Origin: Arthrinium phaeospermum
Taxonomy: Eukaryota > Ascomycota > Sordariomycetes > Amphisphaeriales > Apiosporaceae
Assembly (NCBI GenBank): GCA_006503535.1
Contig: QYRS01000007.1
Span: 2,728,001 to 2,792,000 of the forward strand
DNA length: 64,000 nt
Direction: 5' to 3'
Part shown: positions 1-9,776 of the stretch, piece by piece
Position numbering within the stretch: the stretch's first letter is position 1
Layout of the letters: every line of letters starts with the position of its first letter
The notes under the pieces: generated by a model
What the model saw: only the letters and a program-made list of their open reading frames with translations
Told to the model about the DNA's origin: nothing
The model's database searches: none
Program-made: the position numbers and the translations under genes

Positions 1-102
1 TCTATGAAATACCCTCGATTACATCATACAGCTTAACTATTCAATCGTCCTAAATCTTATATGGAATATTCACCTATTCAGGGGCATTGCAGGATAATGC
101 AC

Positions 103-130
103 TATGCGCATGTATGCGCATGTATGCGCA
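103..130. repeat. Short tandem repeat (10-bp unit)
   Basis: The unit tatgcgcatg is repeated almost perfectly about 2.8 times. It lies upstream of the F-box-like gene that starts at 282. No function is evident. The remaining sequence left of position 281 holds no gene that I can support. Confidence 0.7.
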
Positions 131-281
131 TATTGTACATCGCTACCTATGACACACACCCCCGGCTGCACAGCGCTTCTATTCATCCAGAGATTGATGC
201 GGTGCTCGTCATATTCTGCAAGAGCAATCGCATTTTCTTAAATACTTACTTAGAACATACAGTTCTTTTCCCAGCCCCAAT

Positions 282-1478
282 ATGTCCCAGTTGGAAGGCT
301 TGCCCGCCGAGCTGAGGTCTCTTGTCCTCTGGAGCATCCCGGACCTCACCACGCTGCGCTCCCTCGTCCATGCCTCTCCCGTGCTGCATGCCCAGTACCG
401 CCATGATCGCGATGGTTTCCTTCGTGCCTGTTTGGCTCGCGACATGGACGGTTTCTTCAATGATGCCCGGGCCACGAACATGTCCCGAATATTTGGGCGC
501 GATTCCGCCAAAACTAAGGAAACCATCACCAAGTTTCTCGACTCCTATAATCCCGCCCTTTCGACAGACATAGATACTGTTTCATCCGATTGTCTTTACC
601 GGATGGCCGCGTTTCACATCTCTGTCGTCCAACCCTTGGCGAGCATCTATGTCCGATGGGCTCTCACAAATATCGCGGAGGCGACCGCGGCACAAATCGG
701 CGGCGAGAGCAGCCTCAAGCTAAGCAGAAGCGAGGAGATCCGGATTTACCGAGCCATATACCGGCATGAGACGTTCTACAACGTTTTTGGCCGGGATGAG
801 GGCCCGAACGACTCTGTTCTTCACACCTGGGAGATCCTCGGCCTGTTCTTCTACAAGTTCGAACCCTGGGAGTCCGAGGCCATCTGGTGCATCAACGTAT
901 TCCTCGAGAACGCTTACGAACCCATCAATGATCCCCTCGAGTCAGACATGGCAGCCTCCGGCCCACGAACATCCGCCCGCCCGCTGCAGTCGACCAAGCC
1001 CGCGGAGCTCCGCTCAGCGGCGCAGCAGCTCTTGGAGCCCTCCAGGAAGAAAGACCAGACCTCCGTCGAAGCCCGCTATGCCTTTCCTTACGCCACCATG
1101 CCGTCCGTGCTCAGCGTAACCAGCTCGCACGGGCTGCGCGTGATCCGGAGTTTTCTCGACCCGTACGATGACGAGCACGACGAGCGGGACGAGGCCGAAG
1201 CGCGACGGGACACGATCGAGTTCCGCGGGGACGACGACGACGGCGGCACCGCCTTGCTGCCGCCCGTAGCGTGGGTTCGGCTCTGGAACGGGAACTACTC
1301 CCACCTCTACGGGCAGAACGTGCCGGCGACCGTGCAGCGGTGGGGCTACGTCATGTGGGATGCGCGACGGTGGGATCAGCTGGGGGCCTTGGATTTGGTC
1401 CCGGAGCAGTGGCAGGCGGTGCCGCATGTTGTGAAGTGGATCGAGGATTACTATAATTGGAGCCCTACCGAAGGCTGA
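282..1478 (+). CDS. F-box-like fungal protein (398 aa)
   Basis: Intronless gene. The first about 40 residues (LEGLPAELRSLVLWSIPDL, then TLRSLVHASPVLHAQYR) read like the degenerate F-box found in many filamentous-fungal proteins: LPxEL, a hydrophobic helix, then L..L..AsP.l...Y. Such proteins usually act as substrate adaptors of SCF ubiquitin ligases through Skp1. The rest is a helical region without a family I recognise. It contains Trp-rich segments near the C-terminus (AWVRLWNGNY, VMWDARRWDQL) and an acidic stretch (FRGDDDDGG). The start is the first ATG, and no in-frame ATG lies upstream. The F-box call is by pattern only. The substrate and biological role cannot be read from sequence. Confidence 0.75.
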   Translation: MSQLEGLPAELRSLVLWSIPDLTTLRSLVHASPVLHAQYRHDRDGFLRACLARDMDGFFNDARATNMSRIFGRDSAKTKETITKFLDSYNPALSTDIDTVSSDCLYRMAAFHISVVQPLASIYVRWALTNIAEATAAQIGGESSLKLSRSEEIRIYRAIYRHETFYNVFGRDEGPNDSVLHTWEILGLFFYKFEPWESEAIWCINVFLENAYEPINDPLESDMAASGPRTSARPLQSTKPAELRSAAQQLLEPSRKKDQTSVEARYAFPYATMPSVLSVTSSHGLRVIRSFLDPYDDEHDERDEAEARRDTIEFRGDDDDGGTALLPPVAWVRLWNGNYSHLYGQNVPATVQRWGYVMWDARRWDQLGALDLVPEQWQAVPHVVKWIEDYYNWSPTEG

Positions 1479-1806
1479 ACCATCCCGACATGCAAACACC
1501 AGAGAATCTGAGGAGGGTCTGGTGCCTGACCCGCACCTATTACAGGGCAGCACATGCTGCTTGTATAGCCATCATTGTTGGGAAGAAGCAGGCTGAGGAC
1601 AAGAAACAGGGAATCTGATGCTTTGGGTAAATACATCATGTAAGGATCCCATTAAATCAAGCATTGCTCCGTTCTTATAACACTCGCCCCCCTTTCAGAT
1701 ATTCATGGCACGACCGAGCATGTACCAGCCATCTAAACTGGTAACCATCATGCCACTCTCGCCCCAATAATACCTTGTGGCTACGTAACACACTACAAAT
1801 CACTTA
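1479..1806. other. Convergent intergenic spacer
   Basis: This 328-bp stretch lies between the stop codons of two convergent genes, so it holds both 3' ends. It contains no ORF of substance and no RNA gene that I can see. Confidence 0.6.
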
Positions 1807-2466
1807 TCAAACGGTCTTGAGATGAACGTGCACAATCTCCGTCCCCATAAGCCCAGGCAGGGACTTCATCGTAGCGATCCCCTTGGCCGCCGCCTCCGAC
1901 CCGGAAAACGCCGTCCGGGCCTCCATGCTCTCCCAGCCGGCCAGGCAGACAAACAATCGGGCCTGACCGCCCTGGTACTCGACCGGCTCGAGCGCGAAGC
2001 CGAACGCGGGCTCGCTGACGGCGCCCGCGTGCGTCGTGACGACGTGCTTGGTCTTTTTGACCAGGTCGAGGACGTCCTGCTGCGCCGTCTCGGGCAGGTC
2101 GGCGGGGAAGTAGATGCGGACCACTTCGACCACGGGCGCGGAATCCAGCACCCCGTCTCCTCCCCCTTTGCCGGACTGGGGCGGGTCCAGGGGGGCGCGG
2201 TACACGTCCAGCGGTGGCCCCTCGCGCGGATCCGCGCCCTCGAGGCAGGCTTGGTACTCGGCCGTCCAGTGCTGCAGCGTCTTGTGCGGCGCGTCTTCGT
2301 CCCAGTCGATGAAGATGAGCAGCTTGTCCGGGTCCTCGATCTGGCGCGCCTGTCGCACCGCGAGGCAGCCCGGCTTGCTGCGCAGCATCGCGTTGGGGGC
2401 GGAGAAGACGGAGAGGTCGGCGCCGGGCTTGAGAGGGGTGATGACAATTTCTGTGATGAGGGCCAT
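1807..2466 (-). CDS. ABM/dimeric alpha-beta barrel domain protein (219 aa)
   Basis: The true start is taken as the ATG at 2466 (MALITEIVITPLKPG). The open frame extends 50 codons further upstream but has no ABM-like content there. The protein appears to carry two halves of ferredoxin-like alpha-beta fold. The first runs from EIVITPLKPG to LLIFIDWDE..PHKTLQHW. The second runs from VEVVRIYFPADLP to ARLFVCLAGWESMEA. This is the layout of fungal proteins related to antibiotic-biosynthesis monooxygenases (ABM), which are stress-responsive dimeric barrels often without a proven substrate. The Gly-rich linker (SGKGGGDGV) joins the halves. There is no targeting signal, so it is likely cytosolic. Enzymatic activity is not predictable, because ABM-fold proteins include non-enzymes. 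Confidence 0.75.
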   Translation of the reverse strand: MALITEIVITPLKPGADLSVFSAPNAMLRSKPGCLAVRQARQIEDPDKLLIFIDWDEDAPHKTLQHWTAEYQACLEGADPREGPPLDVYRAPLDPPQSGKGGGDGVLDSAPVVEVVRIYFPADLPETAQQDVLDLVKKTKHVVTTHAGAVSEPAFGFALEPVEYQGGQARLFVCLAGWESMEARTAFSGSEAAAKGIATMKSLPGLMGTEIVHVHLKTV

Positions 2467-3162
2467 TCTGGATAGGATGTCCAATGTATGCAGTGTTTGT
2501 ACGGGTATATAGAATAGTTTATATGTGTTATACGATTTATAGTTCTGAGATAAGTATTCCAGGTCTAGTGTCTTGAGAGAAGCTGCGTGAAGTATGCGAC
2601 CGAGGGCAGTACCCATGCGAAGTTATATACGTCTATTTACCTCGGTGAACACGAGCGAAAACAGATGGCATGTGTCTGTGTCAATACGGGAAGATGAACC
2701 AATCTCATGTTGCATACGAGTGAGGCAGTTCAGCTGTGGCGTTCTGCGTCTATTATAGACGAGTACGACATATGAAACGGGGTTTGGTCCGGTCTTTCTC
2801 GGCCGAAGCTGTAAGGGGTGATAGGCGGGGAATTCAGCGGGCATGCAAGTTTCAGCCCAACAAGCCGGCGCCCGGCATCACACAGACCCAGCTGAGAGCG
2901 AATCTTGTCTCACCAATGCGTGTGTGAGGGCGTAGTCGGTGGTCAGGACTTAGGTACTGGTCCGGAAATACGACACTATCGAGCTTGGAACTGGTGTGAT
3001 AGTCATGCACTCCTGACTCGGCTGAGATATGTACTGTGAGTCTTTTGTTTCTGCCGGGAAACCTTGGTATGAATCGAAAACAAAACGAAAATGTATTGAA
3101 AGGATAGGTGGAAGCATATTGAGAATTTAAACTGCTTCCCACTGCTCATCAGAGAGGCTAAG
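2467..3162. other. Intergenic region upstream of the ABM gene
   Basis: The 5' flank and probable leader of the ABM-barrel gene (minus strand) adjoin the 3' end of the MFS gene. The open frame continues from the ABM start to 2616 but looks like leader. No other gene is supported. Confidence 0.5.
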
Positions 3163-4932
3163 TTAGACCCTGTTACTTATGTCTTTCTCCTTTTCTTCGA
3201 GTCCAAATTCGGTCTCGAGCGTCGTCCGCAGCTTCACCTCTCGCTCGACGAACGAGAGCAAGAAGGCTATCGCCGGAAACGCAATGCCGATCAAAAAGAC
3301 CTTGCTCAGGGCCCTGGTGAAGACCTCCCTGATCTGGCTCTGCACCGGCTCTGGAAAAGACATGACAAAGTCCCGCGTCCCACTCGAGTACGCGTCGCCG
3401 TTCTGCAGCGACGCTCTCGCTGTCGCGTCGTCGTCGTCGTTGACCAGGAGCTCGGCCGCGTACCGGCCGCTGTAGATGTTCAGCACGGCGCCCGGGACGG
3501 CGACGCCCCAGATGTTGCCGAAGCTGCGCACGAAGGACCAGCCCGCGGCGGCGGCGGCGGCGTCGGCCTCGTCCACGCCGGCCTGGAAGGCGGGCAGCAG
3601 GGTGTCGAGGACCATGCCCGCGCCGACGGAGGGGAGGATCTGGAGACAGACCCACGCCGCCGTGCTCGAGTCCCGGTCGAGCACGGCGAAGGAGCCGATG
3701 CCGGCGGCGAGGAAGGCGAAGCCGACGATGTGGAGTAGCTTGTACTTGCCCCACTTGGCCAGGGCCACGGCGCCGACGGCGGCGCCGGGGACGGCGATCA
3801 GGGTGATGGGGAGGATCTGCACGCCGGAGCGGGTGGGCGTGGACAGTTTAACGGCTTGGAAGTACAGCGGGAGGAAGAAGAAGATCCAGTAGTTCAGCAT
3901 GGAGACGATGAAGGTGTTCGCATAGATGATGGCCGATGTGCGGTTGGCGAAGAGCCGGAGCGGCATGACAGGTTCCACCACCCATGCAGACCCCTCGAGG
4001 AAGAAGAAACCCACGAGGCCGGCGAGGCCCAAGATAAACGGGACTAGGACGTGGTAGGACGACCAGGGGTACACCGAGCCCGCCCACGTCAGGGCGACGA
4101 GCACAGAGACCGTGGCCGCGACCAAGAGCAAATTGCCCGCGTAGTCGATCCGCCTGAGCTTATCCCACGTCCTGGTCTCCCTATCCCACTTGACGCGCAG
4201 AAACAGCCACAGCAGGATGAGAGAAACCCCGCCGACGGGCAGGTTGATGTAAAAGACCCATCGCCACGTCGTGTGCTGGACGATGGCGCCGCCCACGACG
4301 GGCCCGATCGCCATGCCGACGGCGTACGTCAGGGCGAGCACGGCCTGGTAGGCGCTGCGCAGGCGCAGGGGCACGAGGTCCGAGAGGACGATGCCCATGA
4401 CGGCCGTCATGCCCCCGCTCCCGGCGCCCTGCACCGCGCGGCCGGCGATCAGCATGGCCGGCCCGGAGGCGCCGCCGCAGAGGCCGCTGCCGAGCGTGTA
4501 CAGGGCCACGACGGCCAGGGCGACGTGGCGGCGGCCGAAGAGGCCGGCGAGCTGGCCTGTGAGAGGCTGGACGACGGAGCTGTGGAGAAAGTCAATAATA
4601 GAGGAACCAAGAAGAAGGAAAGAAAAGAAAACTTACGTGGCCAGGAAAAATATGTTGGTGACCCAGATGTAACTGCTGCCCAGGCCTAATTGGCGAACAA
4701 TGGTGGGCAGGGAGGTCACGACGACGGTATTCTCCAACGAACACAGGATCTGCATCGTACAAAGCGCAACGATGATGGACCAGAATCGGTAGTCTTGCTG
4801 GTATGCGTACTCCTCCTTCTGTGGTGCTTCCCCTGGGTCTTTTTCATGAAACGGCTGCTGTGCCGCATGGGCGCCAGCGTCACCAGGAACACCTGCACCC
4901 CCGGCGCCGGGGTCTGTTGTTCCAGCGGTCAT
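3163..4932 (-). CDS. 14-TM MFS drug/toxin exporter, DHA2-like (570 aa)
   Basis: Two exons on the minus strand: 4932-4637 and 4579-3163. The intron has donor GTAAGT and acceptor CTCCACAG. Splicing joins NIFFLAT to SVVQPLTGQLAGLFGRR, which restores the motif-A-like loop after TM2 seen throughout fungal DHA2 permeases. The N-terminus is a soluble tail of about 45 residues rich in Gly, Ala and Pro. Other family marks are GRAVQGAGSGG (TM4), the motif-C-like AVGMAIGPVVGGAIVQ (TM5), and about 14 hydrophobic segments in total. Such plasma-membrane proton antiporters export drugs, toxins or secondary metabolites. No biosynthetic genes adjoin it, so the substrate is unknown. The tail (EREVKLRTTLETEFGLEEKEK) is cytosolic and charged. 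Confidence 0.9.
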
Positions 4933-4998
4933 GTCTTCTAGGGCTGTAGAAGGCGAATGCGGTATAGTTGTACAGTAGCAAAAGACCAGAAGGTGGTT

Positions 4999-5007
4999 GA
5001 TATATAT
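4999..5007 (-). promoter_or_regulatory. TATA box candidate for the MFS exporter gene
   Basis: On the minus strand the sequence GATATATAT lies about 67 nt upstream of the start codon at 4932. It is the only TATA-like element near this start. Confidence 0.45.
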
Positions 5008-6189
5008 CGAAGTGGACGAAGAAAAGTGCCATATTCCCAACTAAGGGAGGAGCTGCAAATGGTCCGAGGTCCAACAGTTTGTTTGTACTCTATGTTTCTA
5101 TGTTTCCAAGGACCTACCCCAATCATATTCCCAGGATGAGCATGCTGCCCACATGCAACACTACATCCAACATTACATTTGTCACTCCAGTCGTCCCAGG
5201 GCTGCGGAACCGAGATGATACTAACAACCAACACGCCTAACCGTTGGCCCCTTGTACTCCCCCAAGCCCCGGTCAATCCTAGTCCTGCACACTAAAAAAC
5301 CGCCCTCCCTTCTGAATTTGATAGGAGTTGCTTCCAACCACCCGTTTCAGTTCCGCTTCCACGGTCCAGTGCCTATAGCCAGGAAAGTAAGTCTCTCCGA
5401 GTTGCTTGAACAGTTTACATCCCCCGTTCCGTCACATTATCGTCTACTGCTGCGTGTTGATGCGAACTCTGTGTGATATTAGTGTAAAAGTTCACTACAG
5501 GTTGCCACTCTGAAATGGTTTCCCTGAATAGGGGTTTTAGATTTGTGGACGTACAGAAATTGGAATGGCTTGTGAACTTCATTTCACACATAATGCTAAT
5601 ACTAGCAGTGACTTCAAACATTGTAGATCTAGTAATCGATTGCAAGGTTTGCGGAACGTGACGGGTAGAGGAGTGATATCTTTGTTGTTTGGCTTCTTTG
5701 GCCATTTTGGCATGATCTGCTACAGTAGAGCCCATGTTGAACATCAAACGCGCCACTACGAAGCCCTTCGAGTCTCCTGAGTATGACATTGACCTATGTG
5801 ACATCGTCTTGCATCGCAACTGAAGGGCCCGGTGCAAAAAGCAATTGGGCGAGCCTCCCGCACTGATAGACCATCAGTTAATCCTTTGCTTGATCTGTAC
5901 CACGCTGTGATGCCACTGAGCTTGGCTGAGAAGTGGGACCTAGCTCAGCACACTCGGTCTTCTTGGCACGGGAGAGTCACCCTCAATGCCAACGCAATGC
6001 AGCAGTATATGCTTGCGGGGAGTGGTGCAGAAACTTCAACCCCACCAAGCAGCTGGCTAGTCATCTCGTCTGTCAAATCGCCATATCCAGCCATGTAGAG
6101 GCTGTGAAGTGTACCACTGGCGAGCTGGGCGTTTTGTTAACCTATACGAGTGGTGTATCGGTATCGTTCCGATCCCACCAGACATCGGT
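5008..6189. other. Intergenic region, nothing recognised
   Basis: Upstream flank of the MFS exporter and 3' flank of the Mtf2-like gene. The longest open frame (5415-5837, minus) opens with TTG, has no recognisable domain and shows no coding bias. I see no RNA gene or repeat. Confidence 0.5.
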
Positions 6190-7542
6190 TTAAGCACCCG
6201 AGTGCAGCTTCTGGTAGTCAATATCACGATCCCTCTGCTTGATCGAGATGTCCACGCCGCGGTGCCAGTGACCGATACGGGTGCGCACCGAGTACTCGTA
6301 CTCGGGCATCGACATGATAGCCTGGCCAAAGGGCCCAAAGTTGCCCTTGGCGAGCGAATTGGTCCCGTGGTGGACCTGGTTCAGGATGGCGGCGGTGCCC
6401 TCGTCGAAGTAGAGGCCCGAGTGGCGCATCTCCTCGAGCAGGTCCAGCATCTTCTCGAGGTCGCCGTAGCGGTGATAGTAGATCCGGAGCAGCTCGTTGT
6501 AGAATGGGGTGGAGACGCCCAGGACGTACGACTCGAGCCCGAGCTCCTTGACCCGCGGCAGCACGTTGAGCGTCAGGCGCGACGGCATGGGGAACTTGGT
6601 GTCGAGCAGGCGCAGCCCCTTGAGCAGGAAGGCCGGGTACAGGGGGCCGTACTGGTACATGTTCTGCTTGCGCTCGGCGAGCTCCTCCTCGGACGGTTCG
6701 CGGCTGCTGGCCTCCAGAATCTCCTTGACCTTCTTTTTGGGACCCAACTTCTTGATGCCCTTGCGCCGCGCGGCGCGGTTTCCTTCCACAACCTGCTTCT
6801 CGATGATCCGCTGTTCCCGGAGATCCGGCTCCATGCCCAGGCCGAACTTGCCCGGCAGGGAGAAGACATCCTTTTCGAGCACGTCCCAGAGCTCGAACTC
6901 GGACGTGGCGTTCTCCATGAGCCTGTTGATCCGCTCCTCCTCGGGCCGCCGTTTGGCGTCCATCTCGACCATTTGCAAGATGAAGTTGTTCGGGGTCTCA
7001 TCCTCTTCGGTCTGCGCGCCTTGTCCAATCGAGGGAGTGTTTCGATCCGAGGGGTGGTTTGGTTTCAAGATGTTGAAGGCCCGGTTGGCCGCGGCGCGGA
7101 GCGATGGCGGGAAACGCAGCAGAGCCTTGTTGCGGTCCTTGGAGGCGCCGGCCAGCTGCGCAGGCGACACGACCAGCTCGGAGCGGGTGGGAACCGCATC
7201 GTTGGCGGCCGCATTGAGGATGAAGTTGGTCGACCTCCGGGCGGTCGGCGAGGGCGAGGGGAGATCGTCATTTGAACGGGGGATGGCGCCGCGGGCGGCA
7301 ATGTCGGCGAAGATGCGCTCAAAGGTTTGCCGCTCGGTGGGGGTAATGGTGCCCTTGGCGTCGGGGTCCGGGGTCGGGTCCTCTTCTGGTAATACCCCAG
7401 CCTCGAAGGGGATATGCGCATCTCTCTTAACGAGACATGTTGGTGTCGTGTGCAATGCGCGGGCGACGGTCCGGTTCAGAGGCAGCCGGGTGCGCAATAT
7501 GGTTCGAGTTTGGTACAGGAAGGGCAGGTAAGAAGTCGACAT
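6190..7542 (-). CDS. Mtf2-like mitochondrial protein (450 aa)
   Basis: Intronless. The start is set at the ATG at 7542 (MSTSYLPFLYQTRTILRTRL). The frame stays open for 17 codons upstream, but this ATG opens a typical mitochondrial presequence with many Arg, Leu and hydroxylated residues and no acidic residue in the first about 50. The middle is charged and Pro-rich. The C-terminal about 180 residues (MYQYGPLYPAFLLKGLRLL through EMRHSGLYFDEGTAAILNQVHH) match my recollection of the fungal Mtf2-like C-terminal domain. In yeast, Mtf2/Nam1 couples mitochondrial RNA polymerase to transcript stability and translation. It is divergent from CMR1 across 633 bp. The organellar role is inferred from family and targeting signal. 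Confidence 0.75.
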   Translation of the reverse strand: MSTSYLPFLYQTRTILRTRLPLNRTVARALHTTPTCLVKRDAHIPFEAGVLPEEDPTPDPDAKGTITPTERQTFERIFADIAARGAIPRSNDDLPSPSPTARRSTNFILNAAANDAVPTRSELVVSPAQLAGASKDRNKALLRFPPSLRAAANRAFNILKPNHPSDRNTPSIGQGAQTEEDETPNNFILQMVEMDAKRRPEEERINRLMENATSEFELWDVLEKDVFSLPGKFGLGMEPDLREQRIIEKQVVEGNRAARRKGIKKLGPKKKVKEILEASSREPSEEELAERKQNMYQYGPLYPAFLLKGLRLLDTKFPMPSRLTLNVLPRVKELGLESYVLGVSTPFYNELLRIYYHRYGDLEKMLDLLEEMRHSGLYFDEGTAAILNQVHHGTNSLAKGNFGPFGQAIMSMPEYEYSVRTRIGHWHRGVDISIKQRDRDIDYQKLHSGA

Positions 7543-8175
7543 GATGGATGGTATTATTACACAGGCAAGGTGTAGCCCAAACAAGAGGAGCAAATAAGAG
7601 CAGTATCAGTATTGCAAGTATTTGCAGATCTCGTTCTCTATAGATTGGGGTGTTGCGTCGCAAATACCATCATGCCGTCTTGGCTGCTATCAAACAAAGA
7701 TTTGTCGCCGAAGGAATCATTCGAGCTCCATCAGCGGGTCGCCGCCTATCGATAATGGCCGAAGCAATTGAACAGGCACCACTGGACTGGGCCAGGATGC
7801 AGGCTGTCTTGCCTGGTGGGGGCTTCAGGTCCTTCAGCCGCTAATCTATATCGAGCTTAAGCATCCATTGAGCAGGCAAGACGCGCTGTCGCCTGACTTC
7901 GCGTCCCGGCTTTTAAGTAATGGGAGAGCGGCGCGTCGCATTTTTGGTTGATTGTATCATCGACGCAAATCCATCCCTAGCTCGAATCCGGACTACCCAC
8001 TCGAGCGCATGTCGCAGTGATCTATTTGTGTCGGGTATACACATTGCAGTGACGAAGAAAACATTTGGCCAAGTTTTTATGACCACAATATCCTTGAGGC
8101 AATCTCTGACCAGGTTGTTTCATCTCACGCTCGCTTTCGCCCCTCAAGGCTCCTGCACTGAAGCCATTGCCAAAG
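7543..8175. promoter_or_regulatory. Divergent promoter region (Mtf2-like / CMR1)
   Basis: This 633-bp spacer separates the starts of two divergently transcribed genes, so it must carry both promoters. I see no clear TATA box for either gene, which is usual for housekeeping genes. Confidence 0.5.
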
Positions 8176-9776
8176 ATGGCGCCTGAGTTGAGCGCCTTCG
8201 AAGCGCGTCGTCGCGCCAACGTCGCCAGCAATGCGAAGCTGCTTAAGGACACTCAAGATTCGGCGGCGAAGATAATCAAGGCGGCCAAACCTGTGCCAAA
8301 GCCAGCAGCTCCGCGCAAGCGGAAAGCGGCAGCTGAACCCGCCCCGAAGACCCGCGTCATGCCTACTCGTCAAAGCGCCCGACTTTCGGGCACTGAACCT
8401 GTCGTCGACAGTACCAATGTCAAGGGCGAGGATCTGGGCGGCTGGGACTCCAAGCCGAAGCGAGTGCGCACCACTGGCGACCTCAACCTCTCCAAGATGG
8501 CCATCGAAGGTACCCGGTGGGCTAATGGCGGTGATACCGGCGCATTTGCCAGTTTTGCCCAAGGTGCTCAGCCCGGCGTCCGCACATTTACCGACGACGA
8601 TATCAAGGATACGTCGGATGAGAAGCTGAAGGATTTGCGGAAGTCCATGAATGACTTGGAGTTGTACGATGGGTGGCAGCCCAATGGTAAGTCGCGCCCC
8701 GCTCTACATACTCACATTGGCGCCCATACTGATGAGATGCGATCCCAGATATCAAACTCACTACGGAGCGCATCTACGCAATGGCGTTCCATCCCATCAA
8801 GGAGAAGCCCCTCATCTTTGCAGGTGATAAGAAGGGCATTGTGGGTGTATTTGATGCCTCGCAAGAGAAGCCAACCTATGATGACGACGATGAGGATGCG
8901 GACATCCCCTTACCCAAGGTCGAGGCCTTTGAGATGCACAGCGCCACCATCTCTTCCATCATCACCCCGCAAGCGGACCACAACTCCGTCATTACCGCAG
9001 CGTACGATTCCACGATTAGGCGTCTGGATCTACCTACCCAGGTTAGCAGCGTGCTGTGGCAGCCCGAGGACGAGATCGAGGATATTAAGATTACCTGCGT
9101 CGACATGTCGCCCGAGCAGAAAGACGTCATCGTCTTCTCCACCATGTACGGATCCCTGGGTCGCATCGACCGGCGCACCAAGGGGACCGAGGCCGAGATC
9201 TGGAACCTGACTGACAATAAGATTGGCGGCTTCGCCCTCAACCCCCTGATCCCCCACCTGGTCGCCACCGCGTCCCTCGACCGCACCATGAAGATCTGGG
9301 ACCTCCGCATGATCAAGGGCACGGGCGAGATGCGCCACCCGGCCCTGCTGGGCGAACACACGTCGCGCCTGTCCGTGTCGCACGCTTCGTGGAGCCGCGG
9401 CGGCCACATCGCGACGTCGTCGTACGACGACACGGTCAAGATCTACGACATGTCGGACGCCATGAAGTGGAAGCCCGGCCACGACGTCGGCGAGGCCGCC
9501 ATGGAGCCGGCGCAATCGGTCCGCCACAACAACCAGACGGGCCGCTGGGTGACGATCCTCAAGCCCAAGTGGCAAGGGAACCCGGGCGACGGCGTCCAGA
9601 AGTTCACCATCGCCAACATGAACCGGTTCGTCGACGTCTACGACAGCGAGGGCAAGCAGCTGGCCCAGCTCGAGGGCGAGGGCATCACGGCGGTCCCGGC
9701 CGTGACCGAGTTCCACCCGAGTCACAACTGGGTGGCTGGTGGAACTGGTAGTGGAAAGCTCTGTCTCTGGATGTGA
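8176..9776 (+). CDS. cmr1: DNA damage-binding WD40 protein Cmr1 (512 aa)
   Basis: Two exons: 8176-8686 and 8749-9776. The donor is GTAAGT and the acceptor ATCCCAG. Splicing joins LYDGWQPN to DIKLTTERIYAMAFHP in frame. The start is the ATG at 8176 (MAPELSAFEARRRAN), matching the ELSxFExxRxAN opening typical of fungal Cmr1. A basic Lys/Pro/Ala-rich tail (about residues 35-75) precedes seven WD40-like blades, for example HLVATASLDRTMKIWDLR and HIATSSYDDTVKIYD. The C-terminus is WVAGGTGSGKLCLWM. In yeast, Cmr1 (animal WDR76) binds UV-damaged DNA, associates with chromatin and collects in intranuclear quality-control foci under replication stress. The function here is inferred from orthology. Confidence 0.92.

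Noticed and set aside
6109..7275. 388-codon open frame antisense to the Mtf2-like gene
   Set aside because: It mirrors the GC-rich codon pattern of the real gene, opens without good context and has no domain.
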